From Flaccisagitta enflata (Eukaryota; Chaetognatha; Sagittoidea; Aphragmophora): DNA of 64,000 bases. Shown here piece by piece: positions 36,560 through 47,403 of the stretch. Numbering within the stretch: position 1 is the stretch's first letter; each line of letters opens with the position of its first letter. The stretch is taken from positions 69,502,001 to 69,566,000 of the forward strand of contig OZ231127.1 of assembly GCA_965153355.1 (NCBI GenBank), read 5' to 3'. Position numbers and translations under genes: made by a program. Below the pieces are notes generated by a model. It saw only the letters and a list, made by a program, of their open reading frames with translations. It was not told where the DNA came from and did not search any database.

Positions 36560-39500
36560 CTGAAAAACGTCAGAACGAGGGGGAAAAAAAGCTGCCACTT
36601 GAAGAAACAAGGCCGGATACATGGCTACCCCAGTCGCGTGCGGGTGGGCAGGAGCAGTGCTGGAGAAGGTCACTGAAGCATTTGGGCAGGAGCAGTAGGC
36701 TCAAAGCTCCAAAACGCCAAAAAGTAAACAGGGGATCGACCAACCGACTGACATAACGGGGTGTAGAGTCGCGAAGCACGCAACCGAAAAAAAGAATCTG
36801 TAGAATGTTCGACTGAATTAATGAAGCCTATCCTGCCAGCTTTCGAACTCGGTCGCCACATGAAGTGGAGGCCAAGTATCTGAAAGAGCCCCTAAAAGTA
36901 TCCAGAAAGTATCTAGACTTTGTTCGCTAGTATCTAGATAAGTATCCAGATAATGTTTTGTTAAAGAATTCAATGTTTATACTGTTATCTGGTAAAAAAA
37001 AAGATGTACCATAAAAGATTTACTAATGTAGAGGAGTTGCAATGAGTCATTGGGCCAAAGGGGTATGACGCTTTTTATCTATGAAAGTAGAAACAACATT
37101 GCCCTTACAAAAGGAGGCCAGAATTCTCCAATTTACAAAGGATGAAAGCCTTGCAAGCTTTCAATGGTGTTTACTCCGGATTGCTCACGACTATTCTTTA
37201 ATAAATACTATAGACAAACAAAATGTTTACCTGACAAAACTATCAGCTTGACTGCATACCTCATTAGTATAGGGTCTATACAGGCCTATACCATTTAGTA
37301 TACACAAAATATCTTACAAAAATATATAATCTATTACCTAACTCCGAAGCTCATAACCTAACAATGCTGAGAGGGTTTGAGCAAAGACATTTAACACTTA
37401 TGGAGTCAGACTGGCTTGTTACAGCAGGGATAAACAACAGATTTGTTCCGTCTGAGGAATAAGTCTCTGTAGAGCTTCATAAAAAGGGCGAATCCGGGGA
37501 CCCCTATGAAGTTGGGTCTTGAAATGTGCGTAATACCTTGGGGAACACTAATCCAGGCTTGCTTGACCCAATATCAGGTGCGTGTTCGAATGTCTCAAAA
37601 AAAAGTGCCCAAAATGGCCGTTTTTGGCGTTTTTTTGCCTAAAAACCATCTTAAACTTGGAGTAGAGCCATGAAATTTTACATGCACATGTATTAGACCC
37701 TAATTGAGCTGTATGTAAAAAATTATGAGGCTGTGAAAATTTTAAGGTACCTAAAATTTGAAAAAACTGCTTTTTCGCGATTTTCTAAATAAAAAAAAAA
37801 TTTCGTTACCCCCCAAAAAGTTGACCGATTTAGACAAAATTTTTACTGGAGGTATTTCACATTATAGACTACCTCCATGTAAAATTTCATAAAAATCGAG
37901 AATACCAAAAGTGCACTTCGAAAATCCAAAATTCTGGAAAAAATACCCAAAAATCGTCTTTGGACCTGAGACATTGCCATGATATGGCAGGCACCTATAA
38001 ACCATGGGCTGAAGTCCTTTAGGGGACTCTTGGTGATGCCCCAAAAAAATTTGGTAGCCCTGAGAGCCTTTTTGGGTGTCAAATATAATTTAATGAAGAC
38101 AATAAAACCAAAAATCGCGAAAATGGCCAATTTAAGCCTCTTTTCAACCTGTAACCTAAAAAAAAGTTGAAAAATGGCCCTGAAATTTCAAATACACATG
38201 TATAAGACCCTACTGAAGCTTTTTTGTAAACAAATTAAAAGTTTTTGAAAATTTTATGGTACCTTAATTTTGAAAAGTCGAAAAACACAATTTTTTACAA
38301 AAAATTTTATTACCCCTAAAAGTTGACCGATTTTGACAAAATTACTGGAGGTATTTCACATTATTGACTACCTCCATGTAAAATTTCATCAAAATCGGAG
38401 CACTTGAAGTACCCAATATTGCCTTCGAAAATCCAAAATTCTGGAAAAAAAACCAAAAATCGTCTTTGGGCCTGAGACATTGCCATGATATGGCAGGCAC
38501 CTCTGAACCATGGGCTGAAATTCCTTTAGGGGACTCTTGGTGATGCCCCAAAAAAATTTGGTGACCCTGAGAGCCTTTTTTGGGTGTAAAATAACAATTT
38601 ATTGAAGACCGTAAAACCAAAAATCGCGAAAATGGCCAATTTTAGGCCTCTTTTCAACCTGTAACCTAAAAAAAAGTTGAAAAATGGCCCTGAAATTTCA
38701 AATGCACATGTATAAGACCCTACTGAAGCTTTTTTGTAAACAAATAAAAGTTTTTGAAAATTTTATGGTGCCTTAATTTGAAAATCGGCTATTTAATTTT
38801 TAAAAAAAAAAAAAAGCTGTTACCCCCCTAAAAGTTGACCGATTCAGACAAAATTTTTACTGGAGGTATTTCACATTATGGACTACCTCCATGTAAAATT
38901 TCATCAAAATCGGAGCACTTTAAGTACCCAATATTGCCTCCGAAAATCAAAAATTCTGGAAAAAAAAACCCAAAAATCGTCTTTGGGCCTGAGACATTGC
39001 CATGATATGGCAGGCACCTATGAACCATGGGCTGAAATTCCTTTAGGGGACTCTTGGTGATGCCCAAAAAAAATTTGGTGACCCTGAGAGCCTTTTTTGG
39101 GTGTCAAATAACAATTTAATGAAGACCGTAAAACCAAAAATTGCGAAAATGGCCAATTTTAGGCCTCTTTTCAACCTGTAACCTAAAAAAAAGTTGAAAA
39201 ATGGCCCTGAAATGTCGAATGCACATGTGTAAGATCCTACTGAAGGTTTTTTGTAAACAAATTAAAGTTTTTGAAAATTTTATGGTACCTTAATTTTGAT
39301 AAAACGGCTATTTCGCGATTTTTAAAAAGAAAAAAAAAGCCGTTACCCCCCTAAAAGTTGACCGATTTTGACAAAATTTTTACTGGGGATACTTCATATC
39401 ATGAATTACCTCCATGTAAAATTTCATCAAAATCGGAGCACTTTAAGTACCCAAAATTGCCTTCGAAAATCCAATATTCGCCCAAAAATACCCAAAAAAT

Positions 39501-39667
39501 TGTCTTTGAGCCTGAGATATTGCCAAAATGTGGCAGGCACCTATGAACGATGGGCTGAAATTCCTTTAGGGAACTTTTGGTGATGCTCCGAAAAAATTTG
39601 GTGACCCTGAAAGCCTTTTTTGGGTGCCAAATAATGATTGTGAAGTGCAATTACTCACCCTTCTCTC

Positions 39668-39745
<78 letters not shown>

Positions 39746-39760
39746 TCCTCCTCCCCCCCT

Positions 39761-39835
<75 letters not shown>

Positions 39836-42800
39836 CTTTTTCCCAGGTTACCCCCCCATTGGTAGCCCTGGCTCTGGTCTTTGATACTGTAATTATGAGA
39901 ATAGGCTCCATTAGACAGATTGTCCAACGGAAACTTACTTATCATTATATCATGATATCATGATATCTTCTGCTCTCTTGGTAATCAGTGATATAGCAAA
40001 GTAGATCTACATCTTTACAATATCAAAGACCAGAGCCAGGGCCACCAACGGGGAGGTGGAGCAGGAAAAGGCCCCATCAGACAGACGGCCAAACGGACCA
40101 TTACAAACAGCAGACTGATTATTGTGATAAGTACACATCATCATCAGCTTCCTCAATTTTGCTTCCATTGTTCAGTTCCTTCAACTCCTCCTGTTCCATC
40201 TCTTCTTCAGAATCAGTATCCTCCACTTGTTCTTGAGCTTCTTTGGCAAATGGATTGCAACAGTTCTCACATTCACAAAAGGAGGTGCAGTTTGTTTTAC
40301 TATTGCAGCAGGCACACCTTCCATTAAACTGAGATTTCTTGCAACAGCATTTTTGTGAATCATATAGATATGTAAAGAAATTCTCCTTTTTCCCAGCTAC
40401 CCCCCCATTGGTAGCCCTGGCTCTGGTCTTTGATATTGTAATTATGAGAATAGGTTCCATTAGACAGGTTGTCCTACAGTAACTTACTTATCATTATATC
40501 ATGATATCATGATATCTTCTGCTCTCTTGGTAATCAGTGATATAGCAAATTAGATTTACATCTTTACAATATCAAAGACCAGAGCCAGGGTCACCAACGG
40601 GGAGGTGGAGCAGGAAAAGGCCCCATCGGACAGACGGACAAACGGACCATTACAAACAGCAGACTGATTATTGTGATCAGTACACATCATCATCAGCTTC
40701 CTCAATTTCGCTTCCATCATTCGGTTCCTCCAACTCCTCCTGTTCCATCTCTTCTTCAGAATCAGTTTCCTCCACGGGTTCTTTAGCTTCTTTGGCAAAT
40801 GGATTGCAACAGTTCTCACATTCACAAAAGGAGGTGCAGTTTGTTTTACTATTGCAGCAGGCACACCTTCCATTTTTGCACTGAGATTTCTTGCAACGGC
40901 ATTTTTTCATGACATGGTCATAAACGTTGGCTTGTTTCTGCATGTTTTCTTTGGTTTCTGGAATGGGTCGCAGGCCTTTGGCGGTTTCTTCCCAACCATG
41001 AGACAGGGGATCTGGTACTGTGATTTGTGGCTTTGTAGCTTGCATCCAAATTTTCAGTTGAAATGAAAGGTTTTTTCCTCGAAAGACCAAGCATTCCTTG
41101 CTTGGTATCACAGTATTGTTTTCCAGCGTGTACATCCAAAGCTCTTGTCTTGCATCATCCAGGGACTCTTCCAGATTAGCATTTATTCCCAGGAGTTCAA
41201 GAGGTTTCCTTTTTATTTTGTTCACATACTTTTTCTTGAACAAAGTTTTACGGTCTTCATTAAATTGTTATTTGACACCCAAAAAAGGCTCTCAGGGCCA
41301 CCAAATTTTTTTTGGGCATCACCAAGAGTCCCCTAAAGGAATTTCAGCCCATGGTTTATAGGTGCCTGCCATATCATGGCAATGTCTCAGGCCCAAAGAC
41401 GATTTTTGGGTATTTTTTTCAAGAATTTTGGATTTTCGAAGGCAATTTTTGGTACTTCAAGTGCTCCGATTTTGATGAAATTTTACATGGAGGTAGTCCA
41501 TAATGTGAAATACCTCCAGTAAAAATTTTGTCCAAATCGGTCAACTTTTAGGGGGGTAACGAATTTTTTTTTTGTTTAAAAAATGGCGAAATAGCCGTTT
41601 TTTCAAAATTAAGGTACCATAAAATTTTCAAAAACTTTTATTTGTTTACAAAAAAGCTTCAGTAGGGTCTTATACATGTGCATTTGAAATTTCAGGGCCA
41701 TTTTTCAACTTTTTTTTAGTTACAGGTTGAAAAGAGGCCTAAAATTGGCCATTTTTGATTTTTGGTTGGTCTTCATTAAATTGTTATTTGACACCCAAAA
41801 AAGGCTCTCAGGGCCACCAAATTTTTGGGCATCACCAGAGTCCCTAAAGGAATTTCAGCCCATGGTTTATAGGTGCCTGCCATATCATGGCAATGTCTCA
41901 GGCAAAGACGATTTTGGGTATTTTTCAAGAATTTTGGATTTTCGAAGGCAATTTTGGTACTTCAAGTGCTCCGATTTTGATGAAATTTTACATGGAGGTA
42001 GTCCATAATGTGAAATACCTCCATTAAAAATTTGTCCAAATCAGTCAACTTTTAGGGGGGTAACGAAATTTTTTTTTGTTTAGAAAATCGCGAAAAAGCA
42101 GTTTTTTCAAATTTTAGGTACCTTAAAATTTTCACAGCCTCATAATTTTTTACATGCAGCTCAATTAGGGTCTAATACATGTGCATGTAAAATTTCATGG
42201 CTCTACTCCAAGTTTAAGATGGTTTTTAGGCAAAAAAACACCAAAAACGGCCATTTTGGGCACTTTTTTTTGAGACATTCGAACACGCACCTGATATTGG
42301 GTCAAGCAAGCCTGGATTAGTGTTCCCAAAAGTATTACGCACATTTCAAGACCCAACTTCATAGGGGTCCCCGGACTCGCCCTTTTGACCCCTCCAAACT
42401 TTGAGCTAGAAAGTCTTATTCCTCAGACGGTGTTAAGGTTTATGGTCTCATTGCTATTTTGCTCATAGCTACTACCCTCATATCCCCCCCCCCAAAAAAA
42501 AAAAAATGTGCAGGAAGTATTTTGGCCTCCAGCACCTAATATCTTAAAATGAGGTAGATGACGACCAAATTTAAAATTGACTAAACAGCTATAAAAATTA
42601 GCATATCGTCATTTACAAAGCCGGTCCCTATAGGCACCACTTGATATGTTACAATTAGGGTGAGTGTGGAAGAGAAAACAAAAACATCAAATAGTCAAGT
42701 GTGATGGATGGATTGAAAGTGATGGATGGACCAACAGAGAGACCAACAGATAGGCCGATGGATGGACCAATAAATTTGAGTGTAGGGTTGTGGAGCATGC

Positions 42801-45800
42801 AACAAAAAATAGGGTGTGGTGAGAAATATCTCTCTAGCCATTGAAGAAAAAGGAGCCATTCCATAGGTAGACCCACCAATATAAACTCCAAATACAGTGA
42901 AATTGATTAGGATTTGGGTAGAAGTTGCATTTCCCCGCCTATTCTTGAAACCCAGTTCATTGCTGAAACATGGCAGAAATTGCAAAATATAAATATTTTC
43001 ATCATATTTTACTAAAAACAGACAAACTTTTTTATGTAAGGTAAATACATAATTAGTCAAGGTAAAAAATTCATTTTCTTGCCCAGATTTTTTGTTTCAT
43101 ATAAGCTAAAAAAGTGGTCAAAATGTTTCAATGAACGATTTGATGCCACTATTATAAGTATCTAGATTTGAACTGAAGTATCCAGATTTTTTTCTCAAAA
43201 ATATCTAGATTAGTATCCAGTATCTAGATGGCTTTTCTAGTATCTAACCACCCCCAAAAAGTATCCAGATCTGGATACTAAGTATCTAGTGTGGCGACCG
43301 AGCTTTCGAACTTATTCCACTCAACCAGTTAATAGCGCCCAGCCTCGCGTGATCGGCATGGGCATGTGACAATTCCGCTACATAGGGAAAATTTGAATGA
43401 ATATTCGATTCGTACTGATCTTTTCGGGTCATGGGCAGACAACTACCAAATCCGTGTTGACAATTGCGTGATATACTTGAGTGCGTCGTAAATGTTATTT
43501 CTTATTGTCTCTATAGATATTTCACTCCGTATCTTAGGATCTTGCCATGAGCTCTTTTCCTTTTGTCATTCAAACATCAAGATCATTTTTACTCCATTAT
43601 GCAAATTAGGTCTTTAAGTTCTCCTTTTTACTTCCTTTGCAAAAAAAGCGAATGACAATTTCAAAAAACTGTTTGAAAAATACTTTTTTTCTCTGTTTGT
43701 TCACAACCGATAAAAAAAAATAACTTTTTTCCCCCCGCTCTTTCGTCTCAATCATCATGTACATACGGGATCTGAGCAAGACAAAGACGAAAGCCGTGGC
43801 CACGGAGAAAGCCAACATAACGAACAAAGCCCACAACTTTTCTATGGTGATGTTGTTGTGGGCGGTGTTGCTGTAGTCGCAAACGCGTCCCGACTTTTTC
43901 ACTTCTTTGAACCACCATCGTTTCCACTTTTCAAAAAGCAAATTGCGGTGATCGTCGATCCAATCGGACAGGTTTTGGGCCAGTTGAGGTTGTTGAGGAT
44001 CAACGGCGAAAGCCAGACTCACGTTGGTCAACGTGTCCGGGATAATCACCAAATCGCAGTCCACGTTCATCTGATAACTGTCACATGAGGAAATAAAACA
44101 CCCGCGGCTTCATAAACATACTTAAATCTTTTTTTTTTTTACGATGGGATGATATAAAACTTTAAAGTCACGTTGAAGATGTTAATTCAATTCAAGATTA
44201 CTATCTCTTACCGAATAATTAGATTGTAAATTCCGGGCCTTGATTTAAAGATTTCATTAATGCAAATTTTAATAGGCATGTAAGTACTCGTCATTGTCGA
44301 GCACTGAGAGTTAAAAAAAAAGTTGACAGAAATTAATATTATTAATCTTAAAAATCCATTTCTTTCATTTGAATTTTTATTTCTTGACAAATAATTCTAT
44401 GAGTTGTCATGTAGTGACAGGAGACGAGAAAATGATTATGAATGAAAATAAGTAATTTGGTTTTAGTATCATCTATGGCACGATGGATGCAGACATTGCA
44501 TATACCATATATCATAATGTCACCGCTTCATTTAGAAAAATGTAATCTATGTTGTGCCTTAAGTCCCTGAAATAAGATTTTACCATCATAATGATTATGT
44601 CTTTTTTTCGTTCTCAACATTATCTGTATTTTTCCACCTCAACAACAACCCCCAAAAATTGCAAAACAAGGATAAGTATGATCTATAAAACTGCAGGCAG
44701 AAGTTGAAGTTGCAGACACGACCTAAAATAACTGACGTCGTCAAAAAGCGCGAAATCTCCTCGATTCTTTACGGCGTGCAAAGCTTCGTCGTAATTCTCG
44801 AAAATAGTTTCGTTGGCCCACAAATCGGTCATCGTGAACCAAGCGTGACGAAACATCGGATTGTCGGAGAACCGGAAGAAGTCGCAGTTGGTCGTCGACG
44901 CGATGCAGCCGTAACGAATCTTCGTCTGCGCCAACAGCTGCTCGATCGACGAAGGATAATGCTGCAGTTTGGAGAGATGCGCGGCCAAGTTGGCCGTGTA
45001 GGTGCTGCAGACGATGAGGCAGAAAAACCACCACACAACGGCGATGAATCGAGCCGCGAATGTGACAGGCAGCAACTCCCAACCTTGGGGGTGTTGTTTA
45101 GAGGAGGAGAGAAATGGGGTAGATTCCATTATTTCACGGGGAGATTGGAAAAAGGGAACTTTACGTTTAATTAATTTCATTTGTAAAATTGATTTCCCTT
45201 TGCACCATTGATCTTTTTTGAATGCTGATATCATGTCGTTTTTAGTCGCGTGCTACGCGACTCTACACCCCGCTATGTCGGTCCGTCGGTCGGTTGGTCG
45301 GTTGGTCGGTCCCCTTTTTACTTTTTCGGCGTTTTTGAGATTTTTGAGCATACGGCTCCTGCCCAGATGCCCTAGTGACCTTCTCCAGCACTGCTCCTGC
45401 CCACCCGCACGCGACTAGGGTAGCCGTGTATCCGGCCTTGTTGAACAATGCATGTTCCCCCATTTTGCATAATATTTAATATACGTCTTAATAACGGGTT
45501 AAACACAAGGTTATTTCGCGATATTTTTTCCTCCAACCGGGCAACAACGGAATCAACCTTGATTTAGAAGCGATTTAAGACAAAACCAATACGTTTCTTC
45601 CAAAGTGGAGAAAAACAACTCTTCATCTTCCTCTTCCTCTTCATCCTCCTCCTCCTCCCCTTCTCCTCCTCCTTTCCTCTGCTCAACATTTTGACGTCGA
45701 TTTCTATTCAAGAGTCTTCTTTGAAGTCGCATCAAAGCGTAGAGCGAGACGGAAGTGACGACGACGCTGGCGATGATGGCCAGCCAGAGTGAGTTGTCGA

Positions 45801-46896
45801 AAGGTTCCTTCAAGGTGAAGAAGTGAAAGACGGGTTCTCGACGCATGACTGCTGTGAAGGCGGTGTTGATGAAGGCGGAAGTGAAGTTGACCACCTTCTG
45901 GCGTTGTTGGGTTATGGTGAGCTTCTGCATGCCGATGGCTGCTTTGCCGGTATGAACGCGCTCGATGATACCGTTCCAACTACCGTTGGGCAATAACGTC
46001 CCGTAGGCTTCGCATTCTTCGATGCAAAAACTGTGATTGTTTTAAAAATGAATAGTGTGGGAAGGGGGGGGGGGGTCAGGGGACGAGGGTTGTAGGCAGT
46101 TCAAGGTTCACATTGCTGGACCAGTGCGGCTAGGCAATCCTTACCTCTGCCGACACTCTACTCGACACTTCGGCTAATGAAACGAGTTCATCAGAAACCC
46201 CATGGCCAAATTACAACGCTAAAAACTGATCAAAGGAATATGGTTGATCCTTATCGATCTGATCAACTTTTGACCAAACCGGACCATGCCAGACAATTTT
46301 TTAATCAGTAATAATTTCAATTAAACATGTTTCTCTTTCTATGATGAAGAAGTATATAATTGATATTTCCTTTGCTGATTAAAAAGTCAAACATTCATCG
46401 TGGGCTATCTAGACAATAATATGATTTTTTTTACATTATGCAAATTAAGCTTTAAACGCAGACATTACTTAAACACTTACACAACTCGACATGGTTTTCT
46501 TCTTACTTTTCACTTACTTCTCCATCCATCTTATCGTTGACTATCATTCTTTGTGTGTGTTTTTTTACCGAAATATTTAACTAGATTATAATTGGTGGCG
46601 CTATCTGCTGCTCAAAAAAGAACCCTGGCATGTATATATTTGAAATTACAATACTGCCATCCTTCCCGTTTAAGAAATTATCATATCTTTTTCATTCGTT
46701 ATTACGTGAATCCAATATCGGCGGCCATTTCTTTGAGCATATCGACGTTGTAGCCTTTCCATTCTTTTTGGCCATCATCGTCCCATTCCCACCACACAAA
46801 AGGTTTCCCCACCACAGTCGCAACCACGTAGTTAAAATGTTCCTGATCGCAGGGGGCGACACCGCGAGTGGAATTATAATGAAGCGAGGAGATATT

Positions 46897-46988
<92 letters not shown>

Positions 46989-47403
46989 GCTTTTTCTTGC
47001 GATTTCTGTCATCATTTTTGATTGATTTCTGTTGCTTCGTTGTGCTTTGGGATGAAGATACGGAATTGGAGGGGGAACCGGAAACGGAAACGGAAGCGGA
47101 AGCGGAAGCGGAAGCGGAAGCGGAAGTAGACGTGGCAGTGGAAGCGGAACTGACATCGGAACCTGCAAATATTCCATTCACAGTCCGATAAAACTGTGAC
47201 GGCGACGCGATGAGCAGAAATCCAATAACGCAGAATTGTAGGCAGATGACGGCGGACAAAATTGGAACGAGATTCGTTTTCCGAATTGGTTTCCGAATCG
47301 TGGAATCGAAAAGAGTTGACGATGAAGAGAAAAAGTCTTTCGACGCCGGAAGAGAATCGGAAGTGGAAAATCCGAAAAACCGTCGCCATTTTGGTATGTT
47401 CAT
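35706..47403 (-). CDS. Ionotropic glutamate receptor lacking the amino-terminal domain, 898 aa, five exons
   Basis: Exons 47403-46706, 46030-45558, 45083-44723, 44077-43767 and 36559-35706; phases agree at all four junctions. Layout: cytoplasmic start, hydrophobic anchor (~45-66), Ser/Ala/Val-rich linker, 31 Gln (139-169), binding lobe S1 (WKGYNVDMLKEMAADIGFT; LTITQQR with Arg276 where the ligand carboxylate binds), M1 (~313-332), acidic loop, pore loop YWFCLKSLLNQGWELLP, M3 with TYTANLAAHL in place of SYTANLAAFL, lobe S2 (RYGCIASTTNCDFF; Asp505 at the amine-binding acidic position; Cys518 and Cys577 could form the usual disulfide), M4 (~592-613), then a basic 280-residue tail. It should be a tetrameric cation channel gated by glutamate or another amino acid. 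With no ~400-residue N-terminal domain it resembles protostome ionotropic receptors (IR), but its binding residues are better kept. Ligand unknown. Confidence 0.88.
36607..36792 (+). repeat. Hairpin-ended interspersed element in the last receptor intron
   Basis: ACAAGGCCGGATACATGGCT, CAGTGCTGGAGAAGGTCACT, GATCGACCAACCGACTGAC, then GTGTAGAGTCGCGAAGCACG and CAACCGAAAAA; the 3' stem arm has decayed. Confidence 0.8.
37440..39650. repeat. Left array of a ~0.51 kb tandem unit (about four copies)
   Basis: TTGGGTGTCAAAT-type landmarks occur at about 38068, 38570, 39089 and 39612. Each unit holds ACTGGAGGTATTTCACATTA, TACCTCCATGTAAAATTTCA and TGCCATGATATGGCAGGCAC. The array's outer end (TCCGTCTGAGGAATAAGTCT at 37449) is mirrored at 42412-42431. 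Confidence 0.9.
39660..39835. repeat. (CT)n microsatellite
   Basis: Two CT blocks split by CCTCTCCTCCTCCCCCC, at the inner end of the left array. Confidence 0.95.
39845..40925. repeat. Direct duplication of a ~540 bp segment, each copy with an internal hairpin
   Basis: 39845-40385 and 40386-40925 align closely. Each copy has GGTAGCCCTGGCTCTGGTCT facing AGACCAGAGCCAGGG(C/T)CACC ~170 bp later, with ATCATGATATCATGATATC between, and each ends in a copy of the Cys-rich coding segment. Confidence 0.8.
40119..40370 (-). pseudogene. Truncated second copy of the CXC-type Cys-rich coding segment
   Basis: Encodes CKKSQFNGRCACCNSKTNC and onward with an acidic end (DTDSEEEMEQEELKELN), running into VYLSQ. 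It lacks the upstream ~110 residues of the copy at 40677-41243 and its first Cys block is altered (KCCCKKSQF against KCRCKKSQC). Broken copy produced by the 540 bp duplication. Confidence 0.7.
40677..41243 (-). pseudogene. C-terminal fragment of a transposon-associated protein with a CXC-type cysteine cluster
   Basis: An open frame of ~188 codons with no ATG start; its 5' side is cut by the right inverted array. It reads FKKKYVNKIKRKPLELLG, then WMYTLENNTVIPSKECLVFR, KPQITVPDPLSHGWE, then the cluster KKCRCKKSQCKNGRCACC with further C-x-C pairs to ENCCNP, and a Glu/Asp-rich end. The P-x-P-x-x-x-G-W-E motif followed by a Cys cluster of TSO1/CXC type is a common ending of uncharacterised, repeat-linked proteins in invertebrates. 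Cys spacing suggests zinc binding and DNA contact (inference). Probably cargo or remnant of an older element inside the 6.5 kb transposon. Confidence 0.65.
41250..42435. repeat. Right array of the ~0.51 kb unit, inverted (about 2.3 copies)
   Basis: Reverse complement of the left array: TTGACACCCAAAAAAGGCTC at 41275 and 41788, GTGCCTGCCATATCATGGCA at 41362 and 41874, and the outer end AGTCTTATTCCTCAGACGG at 42412. Confidence 0.9.
42655..42811 (+). repeat. Degenerate hairpin-ended element, ATGGATGG core
   Basis: GTGTGATGGATGGATTGAAA, GATGGATGGACCAACAGAGA, then GAGTGTAGGGTTGTGGAGCA and TGCAACAAAAAAT. The hairpin is partly preserved as GTTG/CAAC. It is nested in the 6.5 kb transposon. Confidence 0.5.
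43767..44077 (-). CDS. Glutamate receptor exon 4, end of S2 and M4
   Basis: Acceptor TTCCTCATGTGACAG and donor CCC|GTATGT. Encodes YQMNVDCDLVIIPDTLTN and AFAVDPQQPQLAQNLSDWI (helices before M4), WWFKEVKKSGRVCDYS, then the M4 helix KLWALFVMLAFSVATAFVFV. Cys in VDCD and in RVCD match the conserved disulfide pair. Confidence 0.9.
44723..45083 (-). CDS. Glutamate receptor exon 3, M3 and start of S2
   Basis: Acceptor CACCCCCAAG. The donor AG|GTCGTG is weak but gives the only matching phase. Encodes WELLPVTFAARFIAVVWWFF, CSTYTANLAAHLSKL, TKIRYGCIASTTNCDFF and DFALFDDVSYF. The gating motif has His where most receptors have Phe (AAHL for AAFL). Confidence 0.9.
45239..45443 (-). repeat. Hairpin-ended interspersed element in receptor intron 2
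   Basis: Plus strand TTTTTAGTCGCGTGCTACGC, CTACACCCCGCTATGTCGG, (GGTC)n/(GGTT)n core, GTGACCTTCTCCAGCACTGC, and GTGTATCCGGCCTTGTT. Complete; same subfamily as the 19345 and 36607 copies. Confidence 0.9.
45558..46030 (-). CDS. Glutamate receptor exon 2, S1, M1 and pore loop
   Basis: Acceptor CAATCACAG and donor G|GTTGAT. Encodes YGTLLPNGSWNGIIERVHTG, LTITQQRQKVVNFTSAF, the M1 helix LWLAIIASVVVTSVSLYALM, a basic then Glu-rich cytoplasmic loop (GGA codon repeats), and TYWFCLKSLLNQ of the pore. Confidence 0.92.
46031..46705. other. Receptor intron 1
   Basis: Unique sequence with a poly-G run at 46064-46074. Nothing else recognised. Confidence 0.5.
46706..47403 (-). CDS. Glutamate receptor exon 1, membrane anchor, polyglutamine and start of S1
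   Basis: ATG at 47403. Residues 1-44 are polar and basic, 45-66 (LVPILSAVICLQFCVIGFLL) hydrophobic, followed by AST/SAS/SVS dipeptide repeats from a (GGAAGC)n minisatellite, KNDDRNRKKK, then 31 pure CAA codons. S1 begins EHFNYVVATVVGKPFVWWEW. Donor AC|GTAATA. A basic 44-residue lead before the hydrophobic segment favours a signal anchor over a cleaved signal peptide. An upstream exon could change this start. Confidence 0.85.
46897..46989. repeat. (TTG)n / CAA array coding for 31 glutamines
   Basis: 93 bp without interruption, in frame in receptor exon 1. Confidence 0.97.

Larger units (their letters stand above)
36848..43302. mobile_element. 6455 bp DNA transposon with 8 bp target duplication CTTTCGAA
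   Basis: Both ends carry CTCGGTCGCCACA as a perfect 13 bp inverted repeat (36848-36860 and 43290-43302). CTTTCGAA is present as a direct repeat immediately outside (36840-36847 and 43303-43310). Subterminal AGTATCCAGA/AGTATCTAGA words are scattered in both ends, as in many hAT-like elements. Inside lie opposed arrays of a ~0.51 kb unit (37440-39650 and 41250-42435) flanking a centre with a CT microsatellite and two copies of a CXC-type coding fragment. No transposase recognised. It fills most of receptor intron 4. An 8 bp duplication fits hAT, P, Merlin or Zisupton superfamilies; I cannot choose. Confidence 0.8.

Noticed and set aside
36848-36905. Reading the AGTATCTAGA words at both transposon ends as a tandem satellite
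   Set aside because: They are subterminal repeats inside precise inverted ends with an 8 bp target duplication.
40677-41243. Host gene on the minus strand within the receptor intron
   Set aside because: No start codon, truncated by the inverted array, duplicated with damage, and bounded by transposon ends.
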